8,458 bases of DNA from the NCBI GenBank assembly GCA_913031655.1, contig CAJWFY010000059.1, positions 1 to 8,458 of the forward strand, written 5' to 3'. Each line of letters begins with the position of its first letter. The first letter of the stretch is position 1. Positions 1 to 6,023 of this stretch are shown here, piece by piece. The notes beneath the pieces are model-generated. The model saw only the letters and a program-made list of their open reading frames with translations. It did not search any database and was not told the DNA's origin. The DNA is from an uncultured Flavobacteriaceae bacterium. Lineage in GTDB: Bacteria; Bacteroidota; Bacteroidia; Flavobacteriales; Flavobacteriaceae. Made by a program: the position numbers and the translations under genes.

Positions 1-1
1 A

Positions 2-91
2 AAAGTTAACACAATGGATGGCCGAATTAACTCACGATTAAGACAGGCTATTAAGGATTACCAAGATTACACAAATAGGAGAAAAAAATAA
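2..91 (+). CDS. C-terminal end of an unidentified protein (5' truncated by window edge)
   Basis: An open frame runs in from the left edge and ends at a TAA at 89-91. Only the last 29 residues are visible; they are basic and polar and end in NRRKK. The stop shares its final A with the ATG of the next gene (TAATG), the usual sign of translationally coupled genes, so this is probably the tail of an upstream operon member rather than a chance frame. No domain can be recognised from so short a piece. Confidence 0.5.
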   Translation, partial: KVNTMDGRINSRLRQAIKDYQDYTNRRKK

Positions 92-618
92 TGAGTAAAA
101 TAGATAAAGATAAAATTAGTGACTTTAAAAATAATGAAGTTCCCAACGAGAACTACAGCTCTTTCTGTATGAAAACGAAGCCAAATAATCATTATTTTAC
201 AAGGCTAATTAAAGGTGAAGTTGAAGGTTTTATGAATGTTTGTGGGGACCAAATAAAAAAAGAAGAACCAGAAAAGTTTTTTTCAATAATGAATAAAAAA
301 CTTCCTAAGAAATATCAGGTCAAACCTTTTCCTGCAGCACCTGTTAATGCTCATATTCCTCCTCAGTCAAAGTTAACTCCTGAAGAGCTTAAAGCTGAAA
401 TGGAAAGAGAAAAACAGGTTAAAGAAGAAAAAAATAAAAAATATTGGGATAAAAAATGCCAACAACATCTGAAAGAAAAACAAGCCAGTGAAAGAATGAG
501 GATGATTGAAAAGCATAAACAATATATTTATTGGACAAATCCATTTCCCTCTATAAATCAAAATAGATTAGGTTCTTCAAAAGTTATGCAGAAAGAAAAA
601 AATTACGAGTATTATTGA
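91..618 (+). CDS. Lysine-rich hypothetical protein, 175 aa
   Basis: Family not recognised. The ATG at 91 is preceded by a good Shine-Dalgarno sequence (AGGAGA, 77-82) and overlaps the preceding stop by one base, which supports this start. The protein is soluble, with no membrane segment or signal peptide. A proline-rich stretch (about residues 79-92, PFPAAPVNAHIPPQ) leads into a long, highly charged Lys/Glu helix (about 96-145) that could form a coiled coil. The C-terminus is polar and tyrosine-rich. The next gene, a phage-type exonuclease, follows after 31 bases in the same direction, so the two may be co-expressed and linked to phage or mobile DNA. That link comes from context only. Confidence 0.7.
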   Translation: MSKIDKDKISDFKNNEVPNENYSSFCMKTKPNNHYFTRLIKGEVEGFMNVCGDQIKKEEPEKFFSIMNKKLPKKYQVKPFPAAPVNAHIPPQSKLTPEELKAEMEREKQVKEEKNKKYWDKKCQQHLKEKQASERMRMIEKHKQYIYWTNPFPSINQNRLGSSKVMQKEKNYEYY

Positions 619-649
619 TTAAATAATTGTTATAAAACAACAAAGAATC

Positions 650-1336
650 ATGGAATGGAATAGAAAATATAATTATCCAAAATCTGTAAGAGCCTTAGTA
701 AATGGTAAGAGATTATATGATATAGGTGCTCAAAAGCTTCCAAGTGTTACAACAATTTTAAATGCCACTCAAGATCAGGCCAAGAAAGAGGGGCTCAAAC
801 GGTGGCGTGCTAAAGTCGGGGTTAAGGAGGCAGAACGGATCACTACAGAAGCTGCTAATAGGGGCTCCAGCATGCACCAATATCTCGAAGACTTTTTACA
901 TTCAAAATTAAATCTCGATTTACTAGGTCATAACTCAAGAGAAAGAATGATGGCAGAAGAGGTAATAGAAAATGGATTACGAAACCAGCTTACAGAAATA
1001 TGGGGGGTAGAAGCAACTTTACATTTCCCGAATCGATTTGCAGGTGCTACCGACCTTGTTGGAATTTATAATGGTAAGCCAACTATCTTGGATTTTAAAT
1101 CCTCTACAAACTTAAAGAAAGAGGAATGGATTTCAGATTATTATATACAAGGGGCAGCCTATTGTTTAGCCCATGATGAGGTATATGGCACAAATATTGG
1201 TCAAGTTGCAATATTGATTTGTACTAAGGATAATCTATTTCAAAAATTTGTAGTAGATGGTGAACGTCTTGAAGGTTATAAAAAAACTTTCCTTGATAAG
1301 GTGCAAGAATACTACGATCTTCAAAATCAGAATTAG
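650..1336 (+). CDS. PD-(D/E)XK exonuclease of the RecB/MGME1/Cas4-like group, 228 aa
   Basis: Probable metal-dependent single-strand DNA exonuclease acting in replication or recombination. Family motifs appear in order: LPSVTTIL (30-37), RGSSMHQYLE (71-80, with the RecB-like His76), the acidic core E121 and D135 (AGATDLVG), ILDFKSS with D148 and K150 as the D-x-K pair, and the RecB-type Q-x-x-x-Y motif (Q167, Y171) in YIQGAAYCLAH. At 228 residues it is a stand-alone nuclease with no helicase. Proteins of this layout are common in phages of marine bacteria and resemble the mitochondrial MGME1 nuclease. The ribosome binding site is weak. Codons 44-80 are much richer in G+C than the flanks. The stop overlaps the convergent neighbour by a few bases. 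Fold and motifs are clear; the biological role is inferred. Confidence 0.85.
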   Translation: MEWNRKYNYPKSVRALVNGKRLYDIGAQKLPSVTTILNATQDQAKKEGLKRWRAKVGVKEAERITTEAANRGSSMHQYLEDFLHSKLNLDLLGHNSRERMMAEEVIENGLRNQLTEIWGVEATLHFPNRFAGATDLVGIYNGKPTILDFKSSTNLKKEEWISDYYIQGAAYCLAHDEVYGTNIGQVAILICTKDNLFQKFVVDGERLEGYKKTFLDKVQEYYDLQNQN

Positions 1337-1530
1337 TTATTTTTTTTAACTACAATATTACCGTTATCTTCAGTATATTTTATAATAGGTTTATGGCTTG
1401 AGGTCATAATCTTTAATGAATTTTTCTTACCCTTTTCAGATTTTATTAGGATAAAATAATTACAGGCCGCACCATTCATTACTTGTTTTTGTATTTCAAT
1501 TTCTAATTTTTCAGTTTTAATTATAGACAT
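1333..1530 (-). CDS. Small hypothetical protein, 65 aa, downstream of Exonuclease I
   Basis: Not recognised. The start lies 4 bases after the Exonuclease I stop, and a GAGGAA sequence (minus strand, about 1544-1549) sits upstream as a candidate ribosome binding site, so it looks like a real third gene of the leftward operon. The sequence alternates hydrophobic and charged residues (for example NYFILIKSEKG and NGNIVVKKN), suggesting a small beta-rich soluble protein. There is no membrane segment and no HTH or zinc motif. Its end overlaps the convergent nuclease gene tail to tail. Short length and lack of homology keep confidence moderate. Confidence 0.55.
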   Translation of the reverse strand: MSIIKTEKLEIEIQKQVMNGAACNYFILIKSEKGKKNSLKIMTSSHKPIIKYTEDNGNIVVKKNN

Positions 1531-1534
1531 ATTT

Positions 1535-2971
1535 TTATAAATATTCCTCGTGTTCTTCAGTGAGGATTTCTAAGTGTTTATTAATATTTTCAATCTTTTT
1601 TAATTTAGCAGGATTATCTTTATTTTCTTCTCTTAAGCTGTCAATTCGTGACATTGCATCTGGTATAGTAGGAAACGCTTCTTTGCTTGTAGATAATAAC
1701 CTTCTACTAATATCTTTCCTCACTCTAGTGTATTCTTCTTTACTAAACGCTTCTTTGTCATAATTATCTAATAAGATCATTTCTGAAAGATGTTTCAAAG
1801 GTCCTTTAAAATGTTTATGTATTTTTAATTTATCTTCCATCGTATTAGCAACGACATAATTATTCATTAGAGACTTGTCTTCAGCAGAAGGATTTAATGA
1901 AAATATCATCTCTTCAGGAAGAGGTTCTGTTTGATCAACATATTTATCTTGGAATTGATCACTAATAATTAAGCTCACTCTATTAGCAAGTTCTTCTCTG
2001 TTCTTAATTATAAAGTTTGCTCTTTTTTCTAAAACTGCATGACCAAGCGTTGTATACTCATCCTCATAAAGTGTTGCATTAGATTTATCTTGGATTAAGG
2101 GATTCTTACCTGCTTTAATAGTTCTATATTTTTTAGGAGCAGCATTTAATTTTTTTCCTAAATCCGTATTTGTTATGTCATCAAAGAGAACTTCAGGATC
2201 GTGCTTTAAATCAAAACATAAATGATATCCTTTATAAACAGGATGTTCACAAAGATAACTTGTAGTGAACTGTCTTGTTTTTCCAAAAAAAGTTTCAGGA
2301 TGACAAAAATAATCAACATCTTTAATTTTTGACAAGACATCTTGTTTGTTTGTAAAGCTTATAGATTTTTTAAATAATTCTGGATTTTTATTATGAAGCA
2401 ATTCCATCAGTAGCTTCATTCCCATAGTATCACCACGCGCTGTGTGAAGTTCTGTAATTTCAAAACCATTCATCTTTGCTAAACTGCCCAACTTGAACAT
2501 TTTATTATTTTTTGCGTTTAGTTCAGTTGCCAGCATGTTTGGTGAATAAAAATCAAAGTTTTGGGATATTGGCAACGAGTCTATTTGTTTTGCGTTACCA
2601 GTAGAAAATATCCAAGGCCAAGTAAATAGGTTTGAGTATAAGTGCTGGGATGTAAGCATATAGTCAAAAGAATAGCCATTATGAGCACAAAATAGTACAG
2701 GGCCTTTATTGATCCAAGAAATAAACTTGTCGTTAGTTTTTTTAGTTAATTCAAAATTAGAGTTTGGATGCTTATCTACATTAAAAGGATCAAATCCATT
2801 AACTAGAAAGCTATCAACTTCATAAATTCTGCTTTTTCTTAATCTTGCTTCACAGTTAAATTCTTCAATTATTTTAAAATCAGGTGAACAAAATAGAGCA
2901 TTGATACTTAAAATATCAGCCAAACCTCGTCCAGAGTTTGTTTCTGTGTCAAAAAATATATAATTGGTCAT
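1535..2971 (-). CDS. sbcB: Exonuclease I (SbcB-like) 3'-5' single-strand DNA exonuclease, 478 aa
   Basis: Degrades single-stranded DNA from the 3' end, acting in recombination, mismatch repair and end processing. The DEDDh active site is intact: D8 and E10 in FFDTET, D103 in HNGYSFDYM, and H176 with D181 in LHTARGD, the same five-residue spacing as E. coli H181/D186. The segment FKLGSLAKMNGFE matches the E. coli stretch before that motif. After the nuclease domain come the SH3-like part (about 222-260, CHPETFFGK then CEHPVYKGYH) and a helical C-terminal domain; KNPLIQ corresponds to E. coli KCPVLA. Length (478) is almost equal to E. coli (475). The ATG overlaps the upstream stop as ATGA and has an AAGGAAA ribosome binding site. 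What is unusual is its pairing with a regulator-like gene. It is divergent from enterobacterial SbcB but complete. Confidence 0.9.
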   Translation of the reverse strand: MTNYIFFDTETNSGRGLADILSINALFCSPDFKIIEEFNCEARLRKSRIYEVDSFLVNGFDPFNVDKHPNSNFELTKKTNDKFISWINKGPVLFCAHNGYSFDYMLTSQHLYSNLFTWPWIFSTGNAKQIDSLPISQNFDFYSPNMLATELNAKNNKMFKLGSLAKMNGFEITELHTARGDTMGMKLLMELLHNKNPELFKKSISFTNKQDVLSKIKDVDYFCHPETFFGKTRQFTTSYLCEHPVYKGYHLCFDLKHDPEVLFDDITNTDLGKKLNAAPKKYRTIKAGKNPLIQDKSNATLYEDEYTTLGHAVLEKRANFIIKNREELANRVSLIISDQFQDKYVDQTEPLPEEMIFSLNPSAEDKSLMNNYVVANTMEDKLKIHKHFKGPLKHLSEMILLDNYDKEAFSKEEYTRVRKDISRRLLSTSKEAFPTIPDAMSRIDSLREENKDNPAKLKKIENINKHLEILTEEHEEYL

Positions 2972-4068
2972 GCGATTTCCTTTTCTAAAAGTTTAGGTAT
3001 TATTATTTCTTCTTCTGGTAAAAATAGATCTAGAGTTTCTTCGGTATATTTATTAAATTGTATATCTTTAAAACTATTACACTTCCATACAACTTCTCCA
3101 AATAAATTCAAGTCTTCTAATGGAACTTTTTGATCACTATATTTTTTATTGTCTGAAATAATATTAACCAAAGTTCTTTTTGTAAGTTCTAAAAATTGTA
3201 GTCTTCTAATAATAATTTTATTATTCATATGTAGTGCATAAATTCCATCTTTAAATGAATGTGGTAATACCTTATTTTGAAATTTAATAATTAAAGCAAT
3301 ATCATTCTTATTAAATGTTTCTTCCATATTATCTTCTTCAACATTCATCAAAATAAGATCATTATATTTATTAATATTTAAATTTCTTTTAATAAAATCT
3401 TTTGAAAATAGGATTTTATTATTTGAGTTAAGTACTGGTAAATTAAAAGTTTCATGGGGAGCTACAAAATTTTTCATATAGTGTTTTCTTAAAATTTCAA
3501 GCAGTGGGAAAAACTGCCTAATAGTATCTACTAAAATTTTATAGTCATTTATTCTTTTCACATGAAAGTTTGAAAAAGATTGATCCTCTGTTAATTGATA
3601 TTCTTCAAGGAATGAAATTTCTTCCAAGTATCCTGGTAAAATGATTTCAATATATTCTTCCATTAAAGCATCCTGATCATGGATGTTTTCAAAGTTTGAA
3701 ATTTTAATTAAAGCTAAAATATGATGTTCTAAGCAGGGCATTATTAACTTATCTTTAATAGATAAATTTTTGCATTTATTTAATATTGTAAAAAAATTCT
3801 TTTGATGAGAGTGATCAATTTCTTTAAAGTACTCAAACTTCTTTTTTGTCTTATTACTTTTAAATAAAGGTAGTAGTGATGTTGATATAGAATTTAAAAA
3901 GAAATAAGAAAAGCTTGATGGGAAAACTGGACCTTTGAATTTATAAATATAAGTATCCAAAGAATTTTTATGTTTTTCCAGCAAATTACTACACTTAGCT
4001 TTTGTAAGGTTCGCAAGATTTAGGAGATCTATTAGTATTTTGTTAGTAACTTGCTTGTTTTCTTTCAT
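2968..4068 (-). CDS. CI/LexA-like regulator with a degenerate S24 peptidase domain, 366 aa
   Basis: The C-terminal third matches the S24 autoprotease fold of LexA and phage CI repressors. FSKDFIKRNLNIN (221-233) is the typical lead-in. DNMEETFNKND (246-256) aligns with the family GDSMEPTxxxGD. DGIYALHMNNKIIIRRLQ (274-291) aligns with DGIYxLxxxGxxxVKRL. NIISDNKKY (302-310) and GEVVWKC (324-330) complete the pattern. The nucleophilic Ser position holds Asn247 and the general-base Lys holds Arg288, so self-cleavage is not expected. The N-terminus (about 9-60) has a spacing compatible with a divergent XRE-type helix-turn-helix, but this is weak. A helical middle (about 70-210) of unknown role makes it longer than usual repressors of about 230 residues. 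It heads an operon with Exonuclease I (4-base overlap) and faces a palindrome. A regulatory role is inferred. Its Shine-Dalgarno sequence is weak. Confidence 0.72.
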   Translation of the reverse strand: MKENKQVTNKILIDLLNLANLTKAKCSNLLEKHKNSLDTYIYKFKGPVFPSSFSYFFLNSISTSLLPLFKSNKTKKKFEYFKEIDHSHQKNFFTILNKCKNLSIKDKLIMPCLEHHILALIKISNFENIHDQDALMEEYIEIILPGYLEEISFLEEYQLTEDQSFSNFHVKRINDYKILVDTIRQFFPLLEILRKHYMKNFVAPHETFNLPVLNSNNKILFSKDFIKRNLNINKYNDLILMNVEEDNMEETFNKNDIALIIKFQNKVLPHSFKDGIYALHMNNKIIIRRLQFLELTKRTLVNIISDNKKYSDQKVPLEDLNLFGEVVWKCNSFKDIQFNKYTEETLDLFLPEEEIIIPKLLEKEIA

Positions 4069-4099
4069 AATTTATTACTTTATATACAAGTAAAAAATA

Positions 4100-4129
4100 T
4101 TTGTAAATGTATATTTTTACTGTTGACAA
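4100..4129 (-). promoter_or_regulatory. Candidate divergent promoter for the regulator/Exonuclease I operon
   Basis: On the minus strand TTGTCA (4129-4124) is a 5-of-6 match to the -35 consensus, and TACAAA (4105-4100) is a weak -10 at an 18-base spacing. It uses the same palindrome as the rightward promoter, so one bound protein could control both directions, including autoregulation. The surrounding AT-richness makes such boxes easy to find, so confidence is low. Confidence 0.35.
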
Positions 4130-4140
4130 CAGTAATAATA
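4112..4140. promoter_or_regulatory. 29-bp near-perfect palindrome, likely operator
   Basis: The core TTACTGTTG-A-CAACAGTAA (4117-4135) is a perfect 9-bp inverted repeat about a single central A (4126). After one mismatched pair (4116/4136) the symmetry continues four more bases each way to 4112 and 4140, giving 13 of 14 matched pairs. The odd-length dyad between two divergent operons, next to a CI-like gene, is what one expects for a dimeric repressor site. It covers the -35 elements proposed on both strands. Which protein binds it is inference. Confidence 0.7.
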
Positions 4141-4149
4141 GATAATAAT
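4123..4149 (+). promoter_or_regulatory. Candidate sigma-70 promoter for the rightward operon
   Basis: A consensus -35 box TTGACA (4123-4128) lies in the centre of the palindrome. The best -10 candidate is AATAAT (4144-4149, 5 of 6 to TATAAT) at a short 15-base spacing. Transcription would begin near 4156-4160, ahead of the leader stem-loop. A repressor on the palindrome would block this -35 directly. The spacing is suboptimal, so the exact -10 is uncertain. Confidence 0.45.
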
Positions 4150-4150
4150 G

Positions 4151-4219
4151 TGTTGTTAATGTTATCATTGTTGAAAACCCAAGGTTCTAAACTCCTGTTG
4201 TTAATATGCTTTCTGTTGA
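4151..4219 (+). repeat. Two direct repeats TGTTGTTAAT-(8 nt)-TGTTGA
   Basis: Copy 1 occupies 4151-4174 and copy 2 occupies 4196-4219, exactly 45 bases apart start to start. In each, the 10-mer and the 6-mer are identical and separated by 8 unrelated bases. The TGTTG element also forms the half-site of the palindrome at 4121-4125. Repeated half-sites in fixed register suggest extra binding sites for the same regulator, or remnants of a duplication. Confidence 0.55.
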
Positions 4220-4233
4220 GCCTTGGGTTTCAA
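4171..4233 (+). promoter_or_regulatory. Leader stem-loop upstream of the rightward operon
   Basis: The left arm TTGAAAACCCAAGG (4171-4184) pairs with the right arm CCTTGGGTTTCAA (4221-4233): ten continuous base pairs (4175-4184 with 4221-4230), one bulged A (4174), then three more pairs. The loop is 36 bases. The arm sequence stands out in an AT-rich gap. No T-run follows, so it is not a standard terminator. It ends just before the ribosome binding site of the next gene, which suggests an RNA control element or mRNA-stabilising structure. Confidence 0.55.
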
Positions 4234-4235
4234 TT

Positions 4236-4243
4236 AAAGGAGA
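4236..4243 (+). promoter_or_regulatory. Strong ribosome binding site with potential anti-SD partners
   Basis: AAAGGAGA lies 6 bases before the ATG at 4250 and fixes that start. Two upstream segments could hide it: CTCCT (4192-4196) is complementary to AGGAG (4238-4242), and AGGTTCT (4182-4188) is complementary to AGAACCT (4241-4247). Both partners lie in or next to the leader stem-loop. Confidence 0.7.
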
Positions 4244-4249
4244 ACCTGA

Positions 4250-4558
4250 ATGAAAGATAAATTCTATTTCGTCTTGCAGGATTGTCTAAGTGCAAGAAAG
4301 GAGTGGATCTCTCAAACAGAGATATATTTCAAGTTTAGAGACCTCAAAGAAAGAGCTCAAAGGGAGAGATATAAAAATAATAGGCCAATTTATATCATTA
4401 ATAAATTAATCAACCTACCTATCAATACATTCAATCTTATTAGTAAAATTAATGAATATTCAAAATACAAAAAAGCGTTAAAGGAAATCGAAGTTATAAG
4501 TGAAGAAATACAAAAATATGATCAACCGCAAATTATCGATGAAAAAAAAAATTCTTAA
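4250..4558 (+). CDS. Hypothetical protein, 102 aa, first gene of the rightward operon
   Basis: Not recognised. The start is well supported by AAAGGAGA six bases upstream. The protein is basic and mainly helical, with an Arg/Glu-rich patch (about residues 30-44, RDLKERAQRERYKNN), an Ile/Leu/Asn-rich middle (47-66) and a charged helix (about 68-92) that could be a coiled coil. It has no clear membrane segment. The frame ends within a run of ten A residues where the next frame begins, so it may be the first half of a longer protein made by slippage, or of a gene broken by a one-base change. Its position at the head of the RmuC/Hsp70 operon suggests a related role, but nothing in the sequence shows which. 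Confidence 0.65.
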   Translation: MKDKFYFVLQDCLSARKEWISQTEIYFKFRDLKERAQRERYKNNRPIYIINKLINLPINTFNLISKINEYSKYKKALKEIEVISEEIQKYDQPQIIDEKKNS

Positions 4559-4937
4559 AAAAAAAGTAAAAAAAACTGCAAAGATTATTAATTTTATCAG
4601 TAAGTCAAAAAAAATTAATAGGATTCAAACAGAAGATATGGAGCAAACTAGAATGGATGCTTTAGCAAAAGAAATGGTAGATAACTATTATGGTGCTACA
4701 AAAAAAAGCTTTTTAGATTCTGCTTTATGTCTCTATTATTTATTATACAGAGTAATACAAAAAATGATGGTTCATACAAGTTTTCCTGTTTATCAAAATT
4801 ACCATAAATTTGCTTGTGAACAAAATTTAGAAAATTACAAAAAATGGTTAAATAAATCTAATGAAAGAGATGGTGGAGCTATACACAATAAAGTTGTGGA
4901 AGCAAAGGTAGGTAATGAAAATGACACAATACATTAA
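4539..4937 (+). CDS. Hypothetical basic protein, about 132 aa, overlapping the preceding gene
   Basis: Not recognised. The ATG at 4539 is preferred; a GTG at 4500 and an ATG at 4518 lie in the same frame but deeper inside the upstream gene. None has a good ribosome binding site, which fits either translational coupling or a frameshift fusion with the preceding frame. The N-terminus is extremely lysine-rich (from the ATG, MKKKILKKKVKKTAK) because of A10, A9 and A8 runs in the DNA. The rest is helical, with an aromatic hydrophobic stretch near SALCLYYLLYRVIQKMM that is too short and polar for a confident membrane helix. RmuC follows after 22 bases. Function unknown. Confidence 0.55.
   Translation: MKKKILKKKVKKTAKIINFISKSKKINRIQTEDMEQTRMDALAKEMVDNYYGATKKSFLDSALCLYYLLYRVIQKMMVHTSFPVYQNYHKFACEQNLENYKKWLNKSNERDGGAIHNKVVEAKVGNENDTIH
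4542..4551 (+). repeat. A10 homopolymer at the junction of two frames (possible slippage site)
   Basis: Ten consecutive A residues, followed closely by A9 (4557-4565) and A8 (4568-4575). The upstream frame stops at 4556-4558. Loss of one A, or a +1 shift here, would join it to the downstream frame as one protein of about 230 residues. The cause could be transcriptional slippage, a frameshift mutation or a sequencing error. Confidence 0.5.
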
Positions 4938-4959
4938 CATATTAATTATAGGATAATAA

Positions 4960-6018
4960 ATGACAGATTTTTTAAGTTATCAATTTTTTGTAGGAATAAT
5001 TCTAGGAGGACTTATTGTCTTGGTCATCTATCCACTGTTCAAAAAAAAGAATCAAACAGATTCATTTAAAGATAATTTAGATGAGATGGGAAAAAATATT
5101 AAAAGCTTACAAGAAGACAATTTAAAATATCAAGGTTCCATGAGTGAAAAATTAAAATTCTTCACTAACTCAGGAGAAAATTTTGAGAAAATAGCTAATG
5201 AAATGAAAAATACATTAGTCGCAGGTTCTTCCCAAAAACAAGGTGCTTGGGGAGAGATGGTTCTTGAACATATTTTAACAAAATTACAATTTACTGAAGG
5301 TGAAGAATTTGAAAAACATAAGAATTTTAAATCTGAAGAAGGAGATAAATTAATACCCGATTTTATTGTTCATTTCCCAGGAAAAAGAGACGTTATTATT
5401 GACTCGAAAGTGAACTTAACAGCTTGGGATGAGTACGTTAATAGTGACAATAAAGAAGATAGAGAGGAAGCACTCAGCAGGCATAAACTGTCTATTAAAG
5501 CCCACATAGATGGATTATCTAAAAAGAACTATAAAAACATAGAAGATATTAATACCTTGGATTCTGTCATTATGTTTTGCCCCAATGAAGCTGCTATATC
5601 TTCATTAGGATCTTCAAGTAGAAAAATGATGGACTATGCCATAGAAAAAAAGATCACATTAGTTGGACCATCGATGCTTTATTTTACATTAAAGACAGTG
5701 GAATATTTTTGGAAAGCTGAAAGACAATCTAAAAACACCAAAAAGATAATTGAACTTGCAAATAAGATCAGTTCTCAGAGTGTAGAAATTTACGATAGTG
5801 CCAAGGTTGCAATCGATGGAATTGCCAAAACTTCTAAAGGTGTAGAGGGTATTATGATGAAAATAAAAGGTGGTCGAGGAAGCTTTCTCAGTAAGATTGA
5901 TAATTTAAACAAAGTAGGTGGACTTTCTCCTAAAAAACCAATTCCAAATGAAGTGCAACAAGATTTAGAGGAAGATATACTTATTATAGAAAACAAGTCA
6001 AAAATTGATGATGAATAA
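4960..6018 (+). CDS. rmuC: RmuC family protein, membrane-anchored PD-(D/E)XK-like, 352 aa
   Basis: RmuC proteins limit rearrangements at inverted repeats and are predicted nucleases. An N-terminal membrane helix (about 8-26, FFVGIILGGLIVLVIYPLF) is followed by KKK, predicting a cytoplasmic body. A short coiled-coil region (about 35-90) leads to the RmuC domain: GAWGE (95-99, E99), IPDFIVHFPG (D134) and VIIDSK (D148, K150), the expected E...D...D-x-K set. The family block VIMFCPNEAA and the LVGPSMLYFTLKTVEYFW segment follow, then the conserved tail with GGRGSFLSKIDNLNKVG. At 352 residues it is shorter than E. coli RmuC (475), mainly in the coiled coil. A ribosome binding site (AGGAT, 4950-4954) supports the ATG. 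The GrpE-like gene starts 5 bases after the stop, which indicates co-expression with the Hsp70 genes. Confidence 0.92.
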   Translation: MTDFLSYQFFVGIILGGLIVLVIYPLFKKKNQTDSFKDNLDEMGKNIKSLQEDNLKYQGSMSEKLKFFTNSGENFEKIANEMKNTLVAGSSQKQGAWGEMVLEHILTKLQFTEGEEFEKHKNFKSEEGDKLIPDFIVHFPGKRDVIIDSKVNLTAWDEYVNSDNKEDREEALSRHKLSIKAHIDGLSKKNYKNIEDINTLDSVIMFCPNEAAISSLGSSSRKMMDYAIEKKITLVGPSMLYFTLKTVEYFWKAERQSKNTKKIIELANKISSQSVEIYDSAKVAIDGIAKTSKGVEGIMMKIKGGRGSFLSKIDNLNKVGGLSPKKPIPNEVQQDLEEDILIIENKSKIDDE

Positions 6019-6023
6019 AAAAA

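Noticed and set aside
619..649. Promoter or operator upstream of the RecB-like nuclease
   Set aside because: TTGTT (627-631) and AACAA (636-640) form only a five-base dyad around an AT spacer, and no paired -35/-10 set is convincing in the 31-base gap.
1337..1350. Terminator between the convergent genes
   Set aside because: There is a T8 run (1340-1347) after the nuclease stop, but no stable GC stem before it; in such AT-rich DNA this alone is not evidence.
4081..4115. Second operator dyad ATATACA / TGTATAT
   Set aside because: The 7-base arms (4082-4088 and 4108-4114) match, but they are pure AT-type sequence with a 19-base spacer, so this is likely by chance; it is unlike the TGTTG dyad next to it.
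4171..4233. Integron attC site or intrinsic terminator
   Set aside because: The stem with a bulged base recalls attC, but no RYYYAAC/GTTRRRY boxes are seen at its ends and the site precedes a gene start instead of following one. No T-run follows the right arm and the loop is long, so it is not a normal terminator.
4051..4260. Open frame through the divergent control region
   Set aside because: It runs over the palindrome, repeats and leader stem-loop, begins inside the opposite-strand regulator gene, has no ribosome binding site and encodes a low-complexity Leu-rich sequence.
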